Source of the DNA: Pedobacter antarcticus
GTDB lineage: Bacteria > Bacteroidota > Bacteroidia > Sphingobacteriales > Sphingobacteriaceae
Length of the DNA: 64,000 nucleotides
NCBI RefSeq assembly: GCF_900112985.1
Contig: NZ_FONS01000002.1
Coordinates: 310,001 to 374,000 of the forward strand
Direction of reading: 5' to 3'
This document shows, piece by piece, positions 34,606 through 43,222 of this stretch. Within the stretch, counting starts at the first letter, position 1. Each line of letters starts with the position of its first letter. Both the position numbers and the translations under genes were made by a program. Under the pieces are notes generated by a model. The model saw only the letters and a program-made list of their open reading frames with translations. It was not told the origin of the DNA and made no database searches.

Positions 34606-34643
34606 AAAGAAGCCTGGCTGCGGGTGCAGTCAGGCTTCTTTAT
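34606..34643 (-). terminator. Intrinsic terminator after the RNase E/G gene
   Basis: AAGAAGCCTG and CAGGCTTCTT pair over 10 bp, extended inside by CTGC/GCAG. The minus-strand side is followed by TTTATTTC. It ends the rng transcript and isolates radA. Confidence 0.85.
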
Positions 34644-34662
34644 TATGTTTTGAACATGGGTT

Positions 34663-36213
34663 TTACAACTTTATTTCTTCGTCCTTGGAAGAGATAAAAT
34701 GAAACTCAGTTAATAAGTAAGAAGGAACGGCCTTCACTTTTATGCGCTGTCCGAATTTAAAGAACCATTTCCACTGAAGTGAATAAATACCTTTTTTGAT
34801 GAAGGCTTCAATATACGGGTGGACGCAAAGCGTAATGTCTTTCTCATTCTGCTCCCGTAAAATATAGTTCATATTGCTTTCAATATCGTCCATAAGTACG
34901 ATACTAGCTTTAATTTCACCTGAACCATGACACATTGGACATACTTCACTGGTTACGATATTCATTTCCGGGCGTACACGCTGGCGGGTAATCTGTACCA
35001 GTCCGAATTTACTCGGTGGAAGGATGGTATGTTTAGCACGGTCAAGCTGCATCAGCTCTCTTAGGTAGTCAAACAACATTTTACGGTTTACCGGTTTGTG
35101 CATGTCGATAAAATCGATTACCACTATACCGCCCATATCACGTAATCTGAGCTGCCTTGCAATTTCTTTAGCCGCCTCTTTGTTCACCTGAAGTGCATTG
35201 TCTTCCTGGTTTTCCTTATTAGCAGTCCGGTTACCACTATTCACGTCAATTACGTGCAGGGCTTCCGTATGTTCAACAACCAGGTAGGCACCGCCTGCGA
35301 GGTTTACAGTTTTTCCGAAGCCGTTTTTAATCTGCTTCTCTATGCCAAAGTGTTCGAAAATTGGTTCTTTATGTTTGTATGGCTTAACGATCTTCTCCAT
35401 ATCAGGTGAAATTTCGTGCACATAAGAACGGATATCTTCAAACAGGCCGTTGTCGTTTACATAAACGTTGGTGAAATCTGTACTCAGGATATCACGGATT
35501 AAGGTAGACGTTCTGTCCATTTCTCCCCAAACACGTTTAGACGGTTCAGCGTCCGGCAGTTTTTTAATAAAATTTTCCCATTTGGAAACGGAATCCAGCA
35601 AATCCTTCTGTAATTCCTCTACTCCCTTACCTTCAGAAACTGTTCTGATGATAACACCGAAGTTTTTCGGTTTGATACTTTCTATAATCTTTTTCAGGCG
35701 GTTACGCTCTGTATTACTTTTAATTTTTTTGGATATGGAAATTACATTGGAAAATGGGACTAATACAATATAACGTCCTGCAATAGAAAGATCGGAGCTT
35801 AGACGCGGACCTTTAGTCGAAATAGGCTCTTTAGCTATCTGGACAGGTATGAGCATGTTTTTGGCAACAACTTCAGATATTTTGCCAGCCTTGTTAATAT
35901 CGGCTTCCAGCTTTAAATTATCTAATAGAGTACCGCTAACACTGCCATTCCGCTTAATTTTAGTAAGCTTTAATAAAGATTGAACTTGCGGACCCAGATC
36001 GAAATAATGCAAAAAAGCATCTTTCTCATAACCTACATCAACAAACGCTGCATTTAGTCCCGGCATGATTTTTTTAATGCGGCCTAAATAAATATCGCCT
36101 ACGGCGTAGTTTGTGTTGACGTGTTCTTTATGAAGTTCTACAAGTTGTTTGTCTTCAATCAAAGCTATGGTTACTCCCGCGGGAGATGAATCGATAATTA
36201 ATTCCTTTACCAA
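34663..36213 (-). CDS. rng: Ribonuclease G/E family endoribonuclease
   Basis: A single-strand-specific endonuclease in rRNA maturation and mRNA decay. It has 516 residues, RNase G length, without the long RNase E scaffold tail. The S1 domain spans about 38-110 (GDIYLGRIKKIMPGLNAAFVDVG). The DNase-I-like catalytic domain holds the metal aspartates D323 in VIDVNSGN and D367 in IVVIDFIDM, and CPMCHG (425-430) is the zinc-link that joins dimers. It is preceded by a short leader with an AAGGGT/ACCCTT hairpin (near 36229-36246) and lies downstream of the COX24-like gene's terminator. Confidence 0.93.
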   Translation of the reverse strand: MVKELIIDSSPAGVTIALIEDKQLVELHKEHVNTNYAVGDIYLGRIKKIMPGLNAAFVDVGYEKDAFLHYFDLGPQVQSLLKLTKIKRNGSVSGTLLDNLKLEADINKAGKISEVVAKNMLIPVQIAKEPISTKGPRLSSDLSIAGRYIVLVPFSNVISISKKIKSNTERNRLKKIIESIKPKNFGVIIRTVSEGKGVEELQKDLLDSVSKWENFIKKLPDAEPSKRVWGEMDRTSTLIRDILSTDFTNVYVNDNGLFEDIRSYVHEISPDMEKIVKPYKHKEPIFEHFGIEKQIKNGFGKTVNLAGGAYLVVEHTEALHVIDVNSGNRTANKENQEDNALQVNKEAAKEIARQLRLRDMGGIVVIDFIDMHKPVNRKMLFDYLRELMQLDRAKHTILPPSKFGLVQITRQRVRPEMNIVTSEVCPMCHGSGEIKASIVLMDDIESNMNYILREQNEKDITLCVHPYIEAFIKKGIYSLQWKWFFKFGQRIKVKAVPSYLLTEFHFISSKDEEIKL

Positions 36214-36288
36214 AAGCTTTACATTTTAAGGGTTTGCGACCCTTTTTAAACACATGGACTGAAGAGCGTGTATTTTAAACAGGCTCTA

Positions 36289-36350
36289 TAAAAAAAAAGA
36301 GCAACGAATAACAGATACCCGGTCATCCCAGGTATCTGCCATTCGTTGTT
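36289..36350 (-). terminator. Strong terminator after the COX24-like gene
   Basis: A long imperfect stem: GCAACGAAT pairs with ATTCGTTG(T) and CAGATACC with GGTATCTG, loop about 10 nt. On the minus strand it is followed by an uninterrupted T-run (36289-36298). Confidence 0.9.
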
Positions 36351-36365
36351 CATGAAAAACAATTC

Positions 36366-36455
36366 CTATTTTTTCTTATGTCTGTTTTTTCTTAAACGTT
36401 TTTTACGTTTGTGGGTGGCCATTTTATGTCTTTTTCTTTTTTTACCGCTTGGCAT
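36366..36455 (-). CDS. 29-residue basic AURKAIP1/COX24 (mS38-like) domain protein
   Basis: A very small gene: ATG at 36453-36455, stop at 36366-36368. The product is almost entirely Lys, Arg and His in the pattern MPSGKKRKRHK, MATHKRKKRL, RKNRHKKK. This matches the COX24/AURKAIP1 short motif (related to mitochondrial ribosomal protein mS38) that is annotated across Bacteroidetes as a stand-alone mini-protein. Its extreme basicity argues for an RNA- or ribosome-bound role. It has its own strong terminator and lies 36 nt after the TPR gene on the same strand, so it could be read from the HU-TPR transcript. Confidence 0.8.
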   Translation of the reverse strand: MPSGKKRKRHKMATHKRKKRLRKNRHKKK

Positions 36456-36491
36456 AACTTTTAGGTTTAAATATTTTAATAAATCTGTTTA

Positions 36492-37352
36492 TTAACTTTT
36501 GTTTTTCAGCTCAGCCACTTTCTTATCAATAAAAGATGACAAGGTTGGATTAGCTGCTAACTTTTTACTGCTTAAGTAAGCATCAATTGCTTCCTTATTT
36601 TTTCCCAGGTTTTCATAAGCCGTTCCCAGATAAAAGTAAGCATCTGGAGTAGGTTTCATGGCAATGATATCATTGAACCTGGTAATTGCTTTATCAAATT
36701 GTCCGGATTTGATCGCAAACGTACCCAGACTCATATTAGCTCTTAGGTTTTTTGGATCTTTTTTAACTACATCCAGTAACATGGCAATTCCCGACATTGG
36801 TGCACCCATACCATTAACGATGGTAATTCCCAAACCTGTTTTTGCATCCAGGTTCGTAGAGTCTAGTGCAAATGCGTTGGTATAAGCCATATTTGCTTTC
36901 TGTAATAATACCGGTGTTGTTACACTATCTGTTGTGGTATCATACGCTTTCATAAGCCTGCCGCCAGCAGCTAACCAGTTATTCAGGGTCTGCTCTTTAT
37001 TGGCAACGATTTCAAGGTATAATGCACTTGGTATAGTTTTTTCAACATCGTCCCATTTTTGTGCTAGTACTTTAGCCGCATTCAGCTGATCATCGCCGGA
37101 AGCAGCCTGATAAGCATTTTCCAATGTAGCGATTTCTGTTGCTAAGTTAGCATTAATGGTGTTTTTTGCTTCAGTAGATACCTCGGTGAGGTTAATCGTA
37201 CTGTTTGCGGAAGATAACTGACCACCAGCCGGAACTCCGGCCTTCTCCTCCTTTGGTTTCACTAAGCCCTTAATATCTCTAGTAAACAAAAAAGCAACCA
37301 GCAGTACAACTGCCGCAATAATTAGTGTTTGTTTAGATCGGATAGTGTTCAT
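36492..37352 (-). CDS. Tetratricopeptide-repeat protein with N-terminal membrane anchor
   Basis: A 286-residue protein with an N-terminal membrane helix (about 10-26, TLIIAAVVLLVAFLFT), a low-complexity linker and TPR units in the C-terminal half (about 165-280; MSLGTFAIKSGQFDKAITRFNDII and FYLGTAYENLGKNKEAIDAYL are two clear repeats). It is probably an assembly or adaptor protein facing the periplasm. It starts 9 nt after the HU gene's stop, and this pairing is common in Bacteroidetes genomes as far as I recall. The function is unknown. Confidence 0.75.
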   Translation of the reverse strand: MNTIRSKQTLIIAAVVLLVAFLFTRDIKGLVKPKEEKAGVPAGGQLSSANSTINLTEVSTEAKNTINANLATEIATLENAYQAASGDDQLNAAKVLAQKWDDVEKTIPSALYLEIVANKEQTLNNWLAAGGRLMKAYDTTTDSVTTPVLLQKANMAYTNAFALDSTNLDAKTGLGITIVNGMGAPMSGIAMLLDVVKKDPKNLRANMSLGTFAIKSGQFDKAITRFNDIIAMKPTPDAYFYLGTAYENLGKNKEAIDAYLSSKKLAANPTLSSFIDKKVAELKNKS

Positions 37353-37361
37353 TTCTTTGAT

Positions 37362-37664
37362 TTAGGCCTCTACGCTCAGTTTTTTGGTGTTGTTTTTCAC
37401 TTTGTCAACAAATACTTTTGCTGGTTTAAAACTTGGTACGAAGTGCTCAGGAATGATAATTGCGGTGTTTTTGGAAATATTCCTTGCTGTTTTCTGTGCT
37501 CTTTTCTTCACAACAAAACTACCAAAACCCCTAACATACACATTCTCGCCACCGATCATACTGGTTTTGATGACTTTGAAAAACGCCTCAACGGTCTCTT
37601 GTACATCTACCTTTTCAATTCCTGTTTTCGTTGATATTTCTGAAATAATATCTGCCTTAGTCAT
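37362..37664 (-). CDS. HU-family DNA-binding protein
   Basis: A nucleoid-associated histone-like protein of 100 residues. The helical dimer domain comes first (TKADIISEISTKTGIEKVDVQ...), then the signature GFGSFVVKKRAQKTARNISK (about 46-65) and the DNA-contact arm ending in IIPEHFVPSFKPAK, where the arm's usual RNPxT is replaced by RNISKNT. It is complete. A -7 element lies about 55 nt upstream. It leads a minus-strand unit with the TPR protein and probably the COX24-like gene. Confidence 0.92.
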   Translation of the reverse strand: MTKADIISEISTKTGIEKVDVQETVEAFFKVIKTSMIGGENVYVRGFGSFVVKKRAQKTARNISKNTAIIIPEHFVPSFKPAKVFVDKVKNNTKKLSVEA

Positions 37665-37716
37665 ATTTTCTATTATTAATTGTTGTGTGTTTAATATTAT
37701 AAGTGATTTGGGGTTG

Positions 37717-37724
37717 CAAAAGTA
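37717..37724 (-). promoter_or_regulatory. -7 element upstream of the HU gene
   Basis: On the minus strand TACTTTTG fully matches TAnnTTTG. The position 19 nt further upstream is T-rich but lacks a clean TTTG. Confidence 0.5.
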
Positions 37725-37922
37725 TTGCTTTTTAATGAGATAGGAAAATAAAAGATCAATTATTTATCTGCTGAACTATCAGGGAATTGCAAGTTTTGTG
37801 TTTGTTACATCTTCCGAAAGCGTTTGGCGAGATTCGTTGGAATACACTTATTTTGGATGCAAGTCGAAAAAAAATTGTTTAAAAATGCAATCTGCTGACA
37901 GATTACAGGTATTTTTGAGGTT

Positions 37923-38975
37923 ATGAATTTTCAGATAATTATTACCAGCTGGTATCAGGCAAACCACAGAAATTTGCCCTGGAGAGCCAGCACCGATCCA
38001 TACGTTATCTGGTTATCTGAAATTATTTTGCAGCAGACCAGGGTCGAGCAAGGATTACCCTATTTTAACCGCTTTCTTGCGGCTTTTCCGACAGTTAGGG
38101 ATTTCGCCGGCGCCTCAGAAACGGAAATACTTAAACTGTGGCAGGGGCTGGGTTATTACTCCAGGGGAAGAAATATGCTTTATACCGCCAGGGAGGTAAT
38201 GGAGCTTCATGAGGGCGTTTTTCCGGTAGCGTATGATGCTTTGATCAGGTTAAAAGGAATAGGTGCCTATACTGCTGCTGCCATTTCTTCATTTTCTTCC
38301 GGGGAATCGCGGGCGGTGTTGGACGGCAATGTTTTTCGGGTGCTTTCCCGCTATTTTGGCATTGATATACCCATAAATTCTACTGCCGGAAAATCTACGT
38401 TTTCTACACTAAGCCAGTCATTGATCGAGGGCCAGGACCCTGCGGTTTACAACCAGGCGATTATGGAATTTGGTGCACTGCAGTGTAAGCCTAAATCTCC
38501 AAATTGTGCGGTTTGTCCTTTGCAGGATGGATGTGCCGCCTATGCGGGTAATCTGGTTAATCATTTGCCCGTAAAGCTGAAAACAGTAAAAGTTAAAACA
38601 AGATATTTAAATTATTTGTTCTGTTTGAAAGACGGGCAGGTATTAGTTAATAAACGGATAAAAGAAGATATCTGGCAGCATCTTTACGATTTTCCGCACA
38701 TTGAGACTTCACATGCCGCAGAACCCGGAGATCCTGAATTCAGTTCTTCACTTCAGGAAATGTTTGGAAAAGACGTCGTGTTAAGGCCCTTAATGGAGAT
38801 GAAACATCTGCTTACGCACCAAATTATATATGTCAAGTTTTTTGCATTAGATAATTATATCACTAACTTTAGTATGGACGCAGAAGTGAATTGGGTATCC
38901 TGGCAAGAACTGGATGAACTTCCGCAACCAAAAATTCTAACCAAATTTATTCAATCTGTAAACATCAATAGCTAA
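37923..38975 (+). CDS. mutY: A/G-specific adenine glycosylase
   Basis: Removes adenine mispaired with 8-oxoguanine in base-excision repair. It has 350 residues. The helix-hairpin-helix is LKGIGAYTAAAISSF (about 110-124). The catalytic glutamate is E33 in WLSEIILQQTRV, the catalytic aspartate D134 in AVLDGNV, and the 4Fe-4S loop has C188, C195, C198 and C204 (spacing C-x6-C-x2-C-x5-C). The C-terminal NUDIX-like domain (about 225-345) recognises the oxidised guanine. ssb follows after 10 nt, a common Bacteroidetes pair that co-expresses repair functions. Confidence 0.95.
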   Translation: MNFQIIITSWYQANHRNLPWRASTDPYVIWLSEIILQQTRVEQGLPYFNRFLAAFPTVRDFAGASETEILKLWQGLGYYSRGRNMLYTAREVMELHEGVFPVAYDALIRLKGIGAYTAAAISSFSSGESRAVLDGNVFRVLSRYFGIDIPINSTAGKSTFSTLSQSLIEGQDPAVYNQAIMEFGALQCKPKSPNCAVCPLQDGCAAYAGNLVNHLPVKLKTVKVKTRYLNYLFCLKDGQVLVNKRIKEDIWQHLYDFPHIETSHAAEPGDPEFSSSLQEMFGKDVVLRPLMEMKHLLTHQIIYVKFFALDNYITNFSMDAEVNWVSWQELDELPQPKILTKFIQSVNINS

Positions 38976-38985
38976 ACCAAATTTC

Positions 38986-39411
38986 ATGTCAGGTATTAAC
39001 AAAGTAATTTTAGTAGGTCATTTAGGTAAAGATCCTGAAGTACGGCATCTTGATGGTGGTGTCACAGTAGCTAGTTTCCCTTTAGCTACTTCCGAAACTT
39101 ATAACAAAGAAGGAAAGCGTATAGAACAAACGGAATGGCATAATATCGTATTATGGCGCGGGCTTGCTGAGGTCGCATCCAAGTATTTGCAAAAAGGAAA
39201 ACTGGTTTACATCGAAGGCAAATTACGAACGAGATCTTTTGAAGATAAAGAGCGGGTTAAAAAATACGTGACCGAAGTCGTAGCGGAGAACTTCACATTA
39301 CTTGGCAGGAAGAGCGATTTTGAAAATACCCCCGTTGCCGCTGCAACCCCAAAACATGAAAATGATTATGTCGAGCCGGAAGATAATGCTACCGGCGATC
39401 TGCCTTTTTAG
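38986..39411 (+). CDS. ssb: Single-stranded DNA-binding protein
   Basis: Binds and protects single-stranded DNA in replication and repair. It has 141 residues. The OB fold starts SGINKVILVGHLGKDPEVRHL (about 2-22), with WHNIVLWRGLAEVASKYLQKGKLVYIEGKL (about 50-79). The flexible acidic tail ends in DLPF, the protein-interaction tip that recruits partners. It is complete, 10 nt after mutY, and followed by a strong bidirectional terminator. Confidence 0.95.
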   Translation: MSGINKVILVGHLGKDPEVRHLDGGVTVASFPLATSETYNKEGKRIEQTEWHNIVLWRGLAEVASKYLQKGKLVYIEGKLRTRSFEDKERVKKYVTEVVAENFTLLGRKSDFENTPVAAATPKHENDYVEPEDNATGDLPF

Positions 39412-39445
39412 GCGATAAACGAACGATTTTTCTTTTCTAAGACAT

Positions 39446-39484
39446 AAAAAAACCTGCGTTAAACTGATAACGCAGGTTTTTTTA
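39446..39484. terminator. Bidirectional terminator between ssb and the DUF4270 gene
   Basis: AACCTGCGTT (39451-39460) and AACGCAGGTT (39469-39478) form a perfect 10-bp stem with an A-run on the left and a T-run on the right. It can serve both converging genes. Confidence 0.93.
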
Positions 39485-39500
39485 TGTCCGTAGCTTATTT

Positions 39501-40922
39501 TTAAGGATTGGATTTTATGTAATAAATATTCAGCCTTATTCTTTTGTTATCTGTATTGTGAAATGATCCCAGTCTCGCCCGGCTTACGCTGGTTGGATAA
39601 GGGAACAGATTAAACTCGGTAAATGGTGTTGCAGCTAGGAAAGTGCCGTAATCTACAGTTTTACCATCGATTAAGTCCTGGATATAATTGGTTACCTCGA
39701 AAGTATAAGTGTTCTTGGCCTTGTCGTAGAAGCCGCCAAATGTGCCCGTGATGGCTCTTGGATCTCCTGTCGGATTAGTTGAGCTACCTGGATTACCATC
39801 CGGCAACAGCTGTCTTTGCGAGGCCAGGTCATATCTATACAATGCGAGCCTTAAAGGTGCCTTAAACGGGATTGTATCCGTGGTGTTGCTTAGCTCTATA
39901 ACCAGTTGTGCTTTGCTGACAATCAATGCGCCGCCAATCTTCTCTTTTAGCTGATTCAGGTGAGGGAAAGATATCTTGGTTCTCAAACCACCTGCCTGCA
40001 GGTAAGTCGTCTGCGTTTGTGTTTTGGAGGCTATGTTTTCCTTAACAGCGTCGGTGTAATTATGTTTGATTGAAGCCAAAACATAATTAGAATTGCTACT
40101 GGTAACGGGAAATTTACTAACTACTGTATCGATTGCAGTTGTTGTCGAAGCATTTTGTTTTTTGAAATAGATTTCCATGCTTGCTCCGTCAGCGGTAGCC
40201 ATATCCAGAAATACAACAGCGCCTTTGGCATTCGTGGTTGTTGCTTCAACTTTCAGTCCTTTAAAGGCGGCTTTAAATCTTTTATCATTCGCTAAAGTAG
40301 CCGAATCTAGCTTCAGTATTTTATCCTGGATCATTGCTGTAGATAATTTGATCCTAAGTTGAGGATTTGCAGAGAACGTAGTATCAGGTCCGCCGGCTAC
40401 AATATTTGTAATCTTTACCCTGGTATTTGGCTTTATTGCTTTATTTACATTGGCCAAAACATCACTAGCCGGATAAGTTGCATTGCTTAGAAATGTCTTT
40501 TGCTCTGTTAAATCTGAATTGAGTTGTTTAACCGTGATATTAAGAACTGAAGTCGTATCTCCGTAGTAGCGTTCTACATTAGCGCCGCTAGAATAAGGTA
40601 AAACTAAAACAGCAGAATCGATTTGTGTATTTTTACCAAAGGTAAAACCAGATCCCGGAGCTGTAACAGACATGGCTACTTCTGCATTGGTTGAACCAAC
40701 TATCTCATCTTTGAGTTCCCCAAGCGGGTATCTCGCCATATTGTAGGTGCTGGCAGGATCGTCTAGTTGTGTGGCACTTAAAATAGTAGCAGTATCGAGC
40801 AGTTCCCCCCTGATTGATTCAGTTGAACCTAATTCCAGGCCAATATCGCTGGAGTTTTTACAAGAGGATAAAAGAAAAAGACTTATCAACAAGGTTAATA
40901 AGTCTAGTTTTTGAAATTTCAT
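39501..40922 (-). CDS. DUF4270 domain outer-membrane lipoprotein
   Basis: A 473-residue lipoprotein; the signal LLISLFLLSSC puts the lipid-modified Cys at 21, followed by KNSSDIGLELG. The rest is beta-rich with many Thr/Ser/Asn and no enzymatic motif, ending in IRLNIYYIKSNP. This fits DUF4270, a Bacteroidetes surface or periplasmic family of unknown role. The gene starts 22 nt after the stop of the GT5 gene on the same strand, so the two look co-transcribed, and the GT5-DUF4270 pair opposite panC is a recurring arrangement in related genomes as far as I recall. Confidence 0.8.
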   Translation of the reverse strand: MKFQKLDLLTLLISLFLLSSCKNSSDIGLELGSTESIRGELLDTATILSATQLDDPASTYNMARYPLGELKDEIVGSTNAEVAMSVTAPGSGFTFGKNTQIDSAVLVLPYSSGANVERYYGDTTSVLNITVKQLNSDLTEQKTFLSNATYPASDVLANVNKAIKPNTRVKITNIVAGGPDTTFSANPQLRIKLSTAMIQDKILKLDSATLANDKRFKAAFKGLKVEATTTNAKGAVVFLDMATADGASMEIYFKKQNASTTTAIDTVVSKFPVTSSNSNYVLASIKHNYTDAVKENIASKTQTQTTYLQAGGLRTKISFPHLNQLKEKIGGALIVSKAQLVIELSNTTDTIPFKAPLRLALYRYDLASQRQLLPDGNPGSSTNPTGDPRAITGTFGGFYDKAKNTYTFEVTNYIQDLIDGKTVDYGTFLAATPFTEFNLFPYPTSVSRARLGSFHNTDNKRIRLNIYYIKSNP

Positions 40923-40944
40923 ATATTATTTAATAAAACCTGTG

Positions 40945-41775
40945 TTAAACGATGGATACTAATTCGTCGTTCGATATCTCTTCATATAAATTGTAGAAAT
41001 TCTCGAAATTTTCGGTTAAATTAAAAGCTAAAGTTGGTTTATTTGAATCTTTAACAAACTTTAACACATCAGCTTCAATTTTTTCATCGGCAAGTACAAC
41101 AGCATCAGCATAGGTTATTGCACCGATATGCATCGTATTACAGTTCGGATTAACATACATGCTGGTATCTTCAGCTGTCATGTTATTCATCACTGCTTTT
41201 TCATGCATTGAGCTGTCCATAGTTTCTGTGAAGCAGTTCTCATAAACCGAATAAACCACTTTTGAATTCTTAAAAGTAGGATCGTTTTTATAAGATGTTT
41301 TGATGTAGGCAGGAACCAGTGAGGTCATCCAGCCATGGCAATGCACGATATCCGGCGCCCATCCAAGTTTCTTAACAGTTTCCAGTGCGCCTTTGCAAAA
41401 GAAGATTGTTCTTTCGTCATTGTCTGCATAGAATTTGTTTTCTTTGTCCCGGAAGACATACTTGCGCTGGAAATAATCTTCGTTATCCAGAAAGTATACC
41501 TGCATACGCGCTGCTGGTATAGATGCAACTTTGATAATCAGTGGGTTATCATTGTCGTCAATCATAATGTTCATTCCTGATAAACGAATTACCTCATGAA
41601 GGCGATTCCTTCTCTCATTGATATTGCCAAATCTTGGCATCAGAATGCGGATTTCTAATCCTTTTTCCTGCATTGCCTGAGGAAGTTGACGGGTAATCTC
41701 TGAAATTTTCGTGAGTTCGAGGAAAGGCGACATCTCGTGTGTAACAATCAGTAGCTTTGTTTTTGCCATCTCCAT
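40945..41775 (-). CDS. GT5-type glycogen/starch synthase catalytic-domain protein, short form
   Basis: A 276-residue protein that matches only the N-terminal (GT5) half of glycogen synthase: LLIVTHEMSPFLELTKI near the start and HCHGWMTSLVPAYIKTSYK (about 146-164) with the acceptor-site HGW. Full-length GlgA is about 480 residues; the C-terminal GT1-like nucleotide-binding domain with its KTGGL and ExxE motifs is absent. The frame is clean, without stop or shift, so this looks like a native short protein rather than decay. It may act in sugar sensing or transfer; activity is doubtful. A second ATG two codons later (41769) is possible. Confidence 0.7.
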   Translation of the reverse strand: MEMAKTKLLIVTHEMSPFLELTKISEITRQLPQAMQEKGLEIRILMPRFGNINERRNRLHEVIRLSGMNIMIDDNDNPLIIKVASIPAARMQVYFLDNEDYFQRKYVFRDKENKFYADNDERTIFFCKGALETVKKLGWAPDIVHCHGWMTSLVPAYIKTSYKNDPTFKNSKVVYSVYENCFTETMDSSMHEKAVMNNMTAEDTSMYVNPNCNTMHIGAITYADAVVLADEKIEADVLKFVKDSNKPTLAFNLTENFENFYNLYEEISNDELVSIV

Positions 41776-41865
41776 ATTTTGAATAAATATTTATGTTAAA
41801 GAAAAGATAATCAAGGGGCAAAGGTAAGCATTTTATTCAAATTTATCAATAAATTGGCTATATGT

Positions 41866-41896
41866 TTTGTTGGGATTATATAAATGCTCAACTTTG
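41866..41896 (+). promoter_or_regulatory. panC promoter
   Basis: TTTG at 41866-41869, exactly 19 nt, then CAACTTTG at 41889-41896 (one mismatch to TAnnTTTG). It places the transcript start near 41902 and the panC TTG codon about 19 nt downstream. Confidence 0.7.
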
Positions 41897-41920
41897 GACT
41901 TTGAAATTTTACAACCCGGT

Positions 41921-42763
41921 TTGGAAGTCATAAATCATATTGCGGCATTAAAAGTGTCGTTGAGGTCAGCCCGGCTGGCCCAGCAGAAAATCGCCCTTGT
42001 TCCAACAATGGGAGCCTTGCATAGCGGACATGTCTCTCTGGTCAAAAAAGCCCAGGAGCTTGCTGATATAGTTGTTTGCAGCATTTTTGTCAATCCCACT
42101 CAGTTTACTGATCCGAAAGATCTGGAAAAATATCCCAGGCCACTTGAGCACGATATCCGTATGCTGGAGCATGCAGGGTGTGATTTCGTCTTCATGCCGT
42201 CGGTGACAGAAATGTATCCGGAGCCTGAAAACTGGCATATTGATCTTGGTCCCGCAGAATTCCTGCTGGAAGGTGAATTTAGAAAAGGACATTATCAGGG
42301 CGTTACTCAGATCGTAAAGAAATTATTTGATGCAGTAAATCCCGATCTTGCATTTTTTGGACAGAAAGATTACCAGCAGGTGCTGATGATTAAAAATATG
42401 GTGAATTATTTTCATTTGCCGGTTGAGCTGGTTTCCTGCCCGATTATTCGGGAAGAAGACGGTTTGGCTATGAGCTCAAGGAATATTCACTTAACTGGAG
42501 AAGAAAGGATACAAGCTTTGGTATTGAGCCGTTCTCTATATTATATCAGGGATCATTTCGGTGAGACCAAAATAGCTGAACTACTGGAAAATGCCAGGAA
42601 ACTGGTACGAGGCACACCCGGAGTCGAGTTAGATTATCTGACTATTGCCGATGGAGATACGTTGTTGCCGGTTGATGAGGAATCCGGAAAATCCGGGTTG
42701 GTCGCGCTTATAGCCGCAAAAGTCGGTGAAACCAGGCTGATAGATAATATCATCCTTAACTAA
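41921..42763 (+). CDS. panC: Pantothenate synthetase (pantoate-beta-alanine ligase)
   Basis: Joins pantoate and beta-alanine to pantothenate with ATP, on the way to coenzyme A. It has 280 residues from a TTG start (41921), the family length, with N-terminus EVINHIAALK. The frame opens earlier at 41867, but that lies in the promoter's -33 box. Motifs: LVPTMGALHSGHVSLVKKA with the nucleotide-binding HSGH, FVNPTQFTDPKDLEKYPR, GQKDYQQVLMIKNMV, and MSSRNIHL with the KMSKS-like loop. panD follows 33 nt later. Confidence 0.95.
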   Translation: MEVINHIAALKVSLRSARLAQQKIALVPTMGALHSGHVSLVKKAQELADIVVCSIFVNPTQFTDPKDLEKYPRPLEHDIRMLEHAGCDFVFMPSVTEMYPEPENWHIDLGPAEFLLEGEFRKGHYQGVTQIVKKLFDAVNPDLAFFGQKDYQQVLMIKNMVNYFHLPVELVSCPIIREEDGLAMSSRNIHLTGEERIQALVLSRSLYYIRDHFGETKIAELLENARKLVRGTPGVELDYLTIADGDTLLPVDEESGKSGLVALIAAKVGETRLIDNIILN

Positions 42764-42796
42764 TACGTCTTTAAACAGGCACCTAAAAAAATTATC

Positions 42797-43147
42797 ATGA
42801 TTATTGAAGTTTTAAAATCAAAAATACACCGTGTAAAGGTGACTCAGGCAGAATTAAATTATGTAGGTAGTATTACAATAGATGAAGATCTGATGGATGC
42901 TGCGAACATTATTGCCAATGAAAAAATACAAATTGTGAACAATAATAACGGGGCGCGGTTTGAAACTTATGTAATCCGCGGAGAACGCGGGTCAGGTATG
43001 ATCTGTCTGAACGGTGCAACTGCAAGGTTGGTTCAGGTGGGCGATATTCTGATCATTATGTCTTACGGATCGCTACCAATTGAAGAGGCGAAATTATATA
43101 AGCCAATTCTTGTATTTCCTGATGATCATAATCATCTGCTGAAATAA
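42797..43147 (+). CDS. panD: Aspartate 1-decarboxylase
   Basis: Makes beta-alanine from aspartate for PanC; a pyruvoyl enzyme made as a proenzyme that cleaves itself. It has 116 residues. The self-cleavage site G24-S25 is intact in [16 protein letters not shown], and the small barrel has [17 protein letters not shown]. It follows panC by 33 nt, so the last two steps are coupled on one transcript. An AT-rich 12-bp hairpin (43143-43171) overlaps and follows the stop codon. Confidence 0.95.
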   Translation: MIIEVLKSKIHRVKVTQAELNYVGSITIDEDLMDAANIIANEKIQIVNNNNGARFETYVIRGERGSGMICLNGATARLVQVGDILIIMSYGSLPIEEAKLYKPILVFPDDHNHLLK

Positions 43148-43222
43148 TACTATGGTTGCATAGTAATTATTAGTCTGGAAATACTAAATTTGGTGAAAAC
43201 GTATTTCTAAGATATAATTATT

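Noticed and set aside
40945..41775. Glycogen synthase gene as a truncated pseudogene
   Set aside because: The frame is clean, codon use is normal and a DUF4270 gene follows closely; there is no leftover of the second domain downstream.
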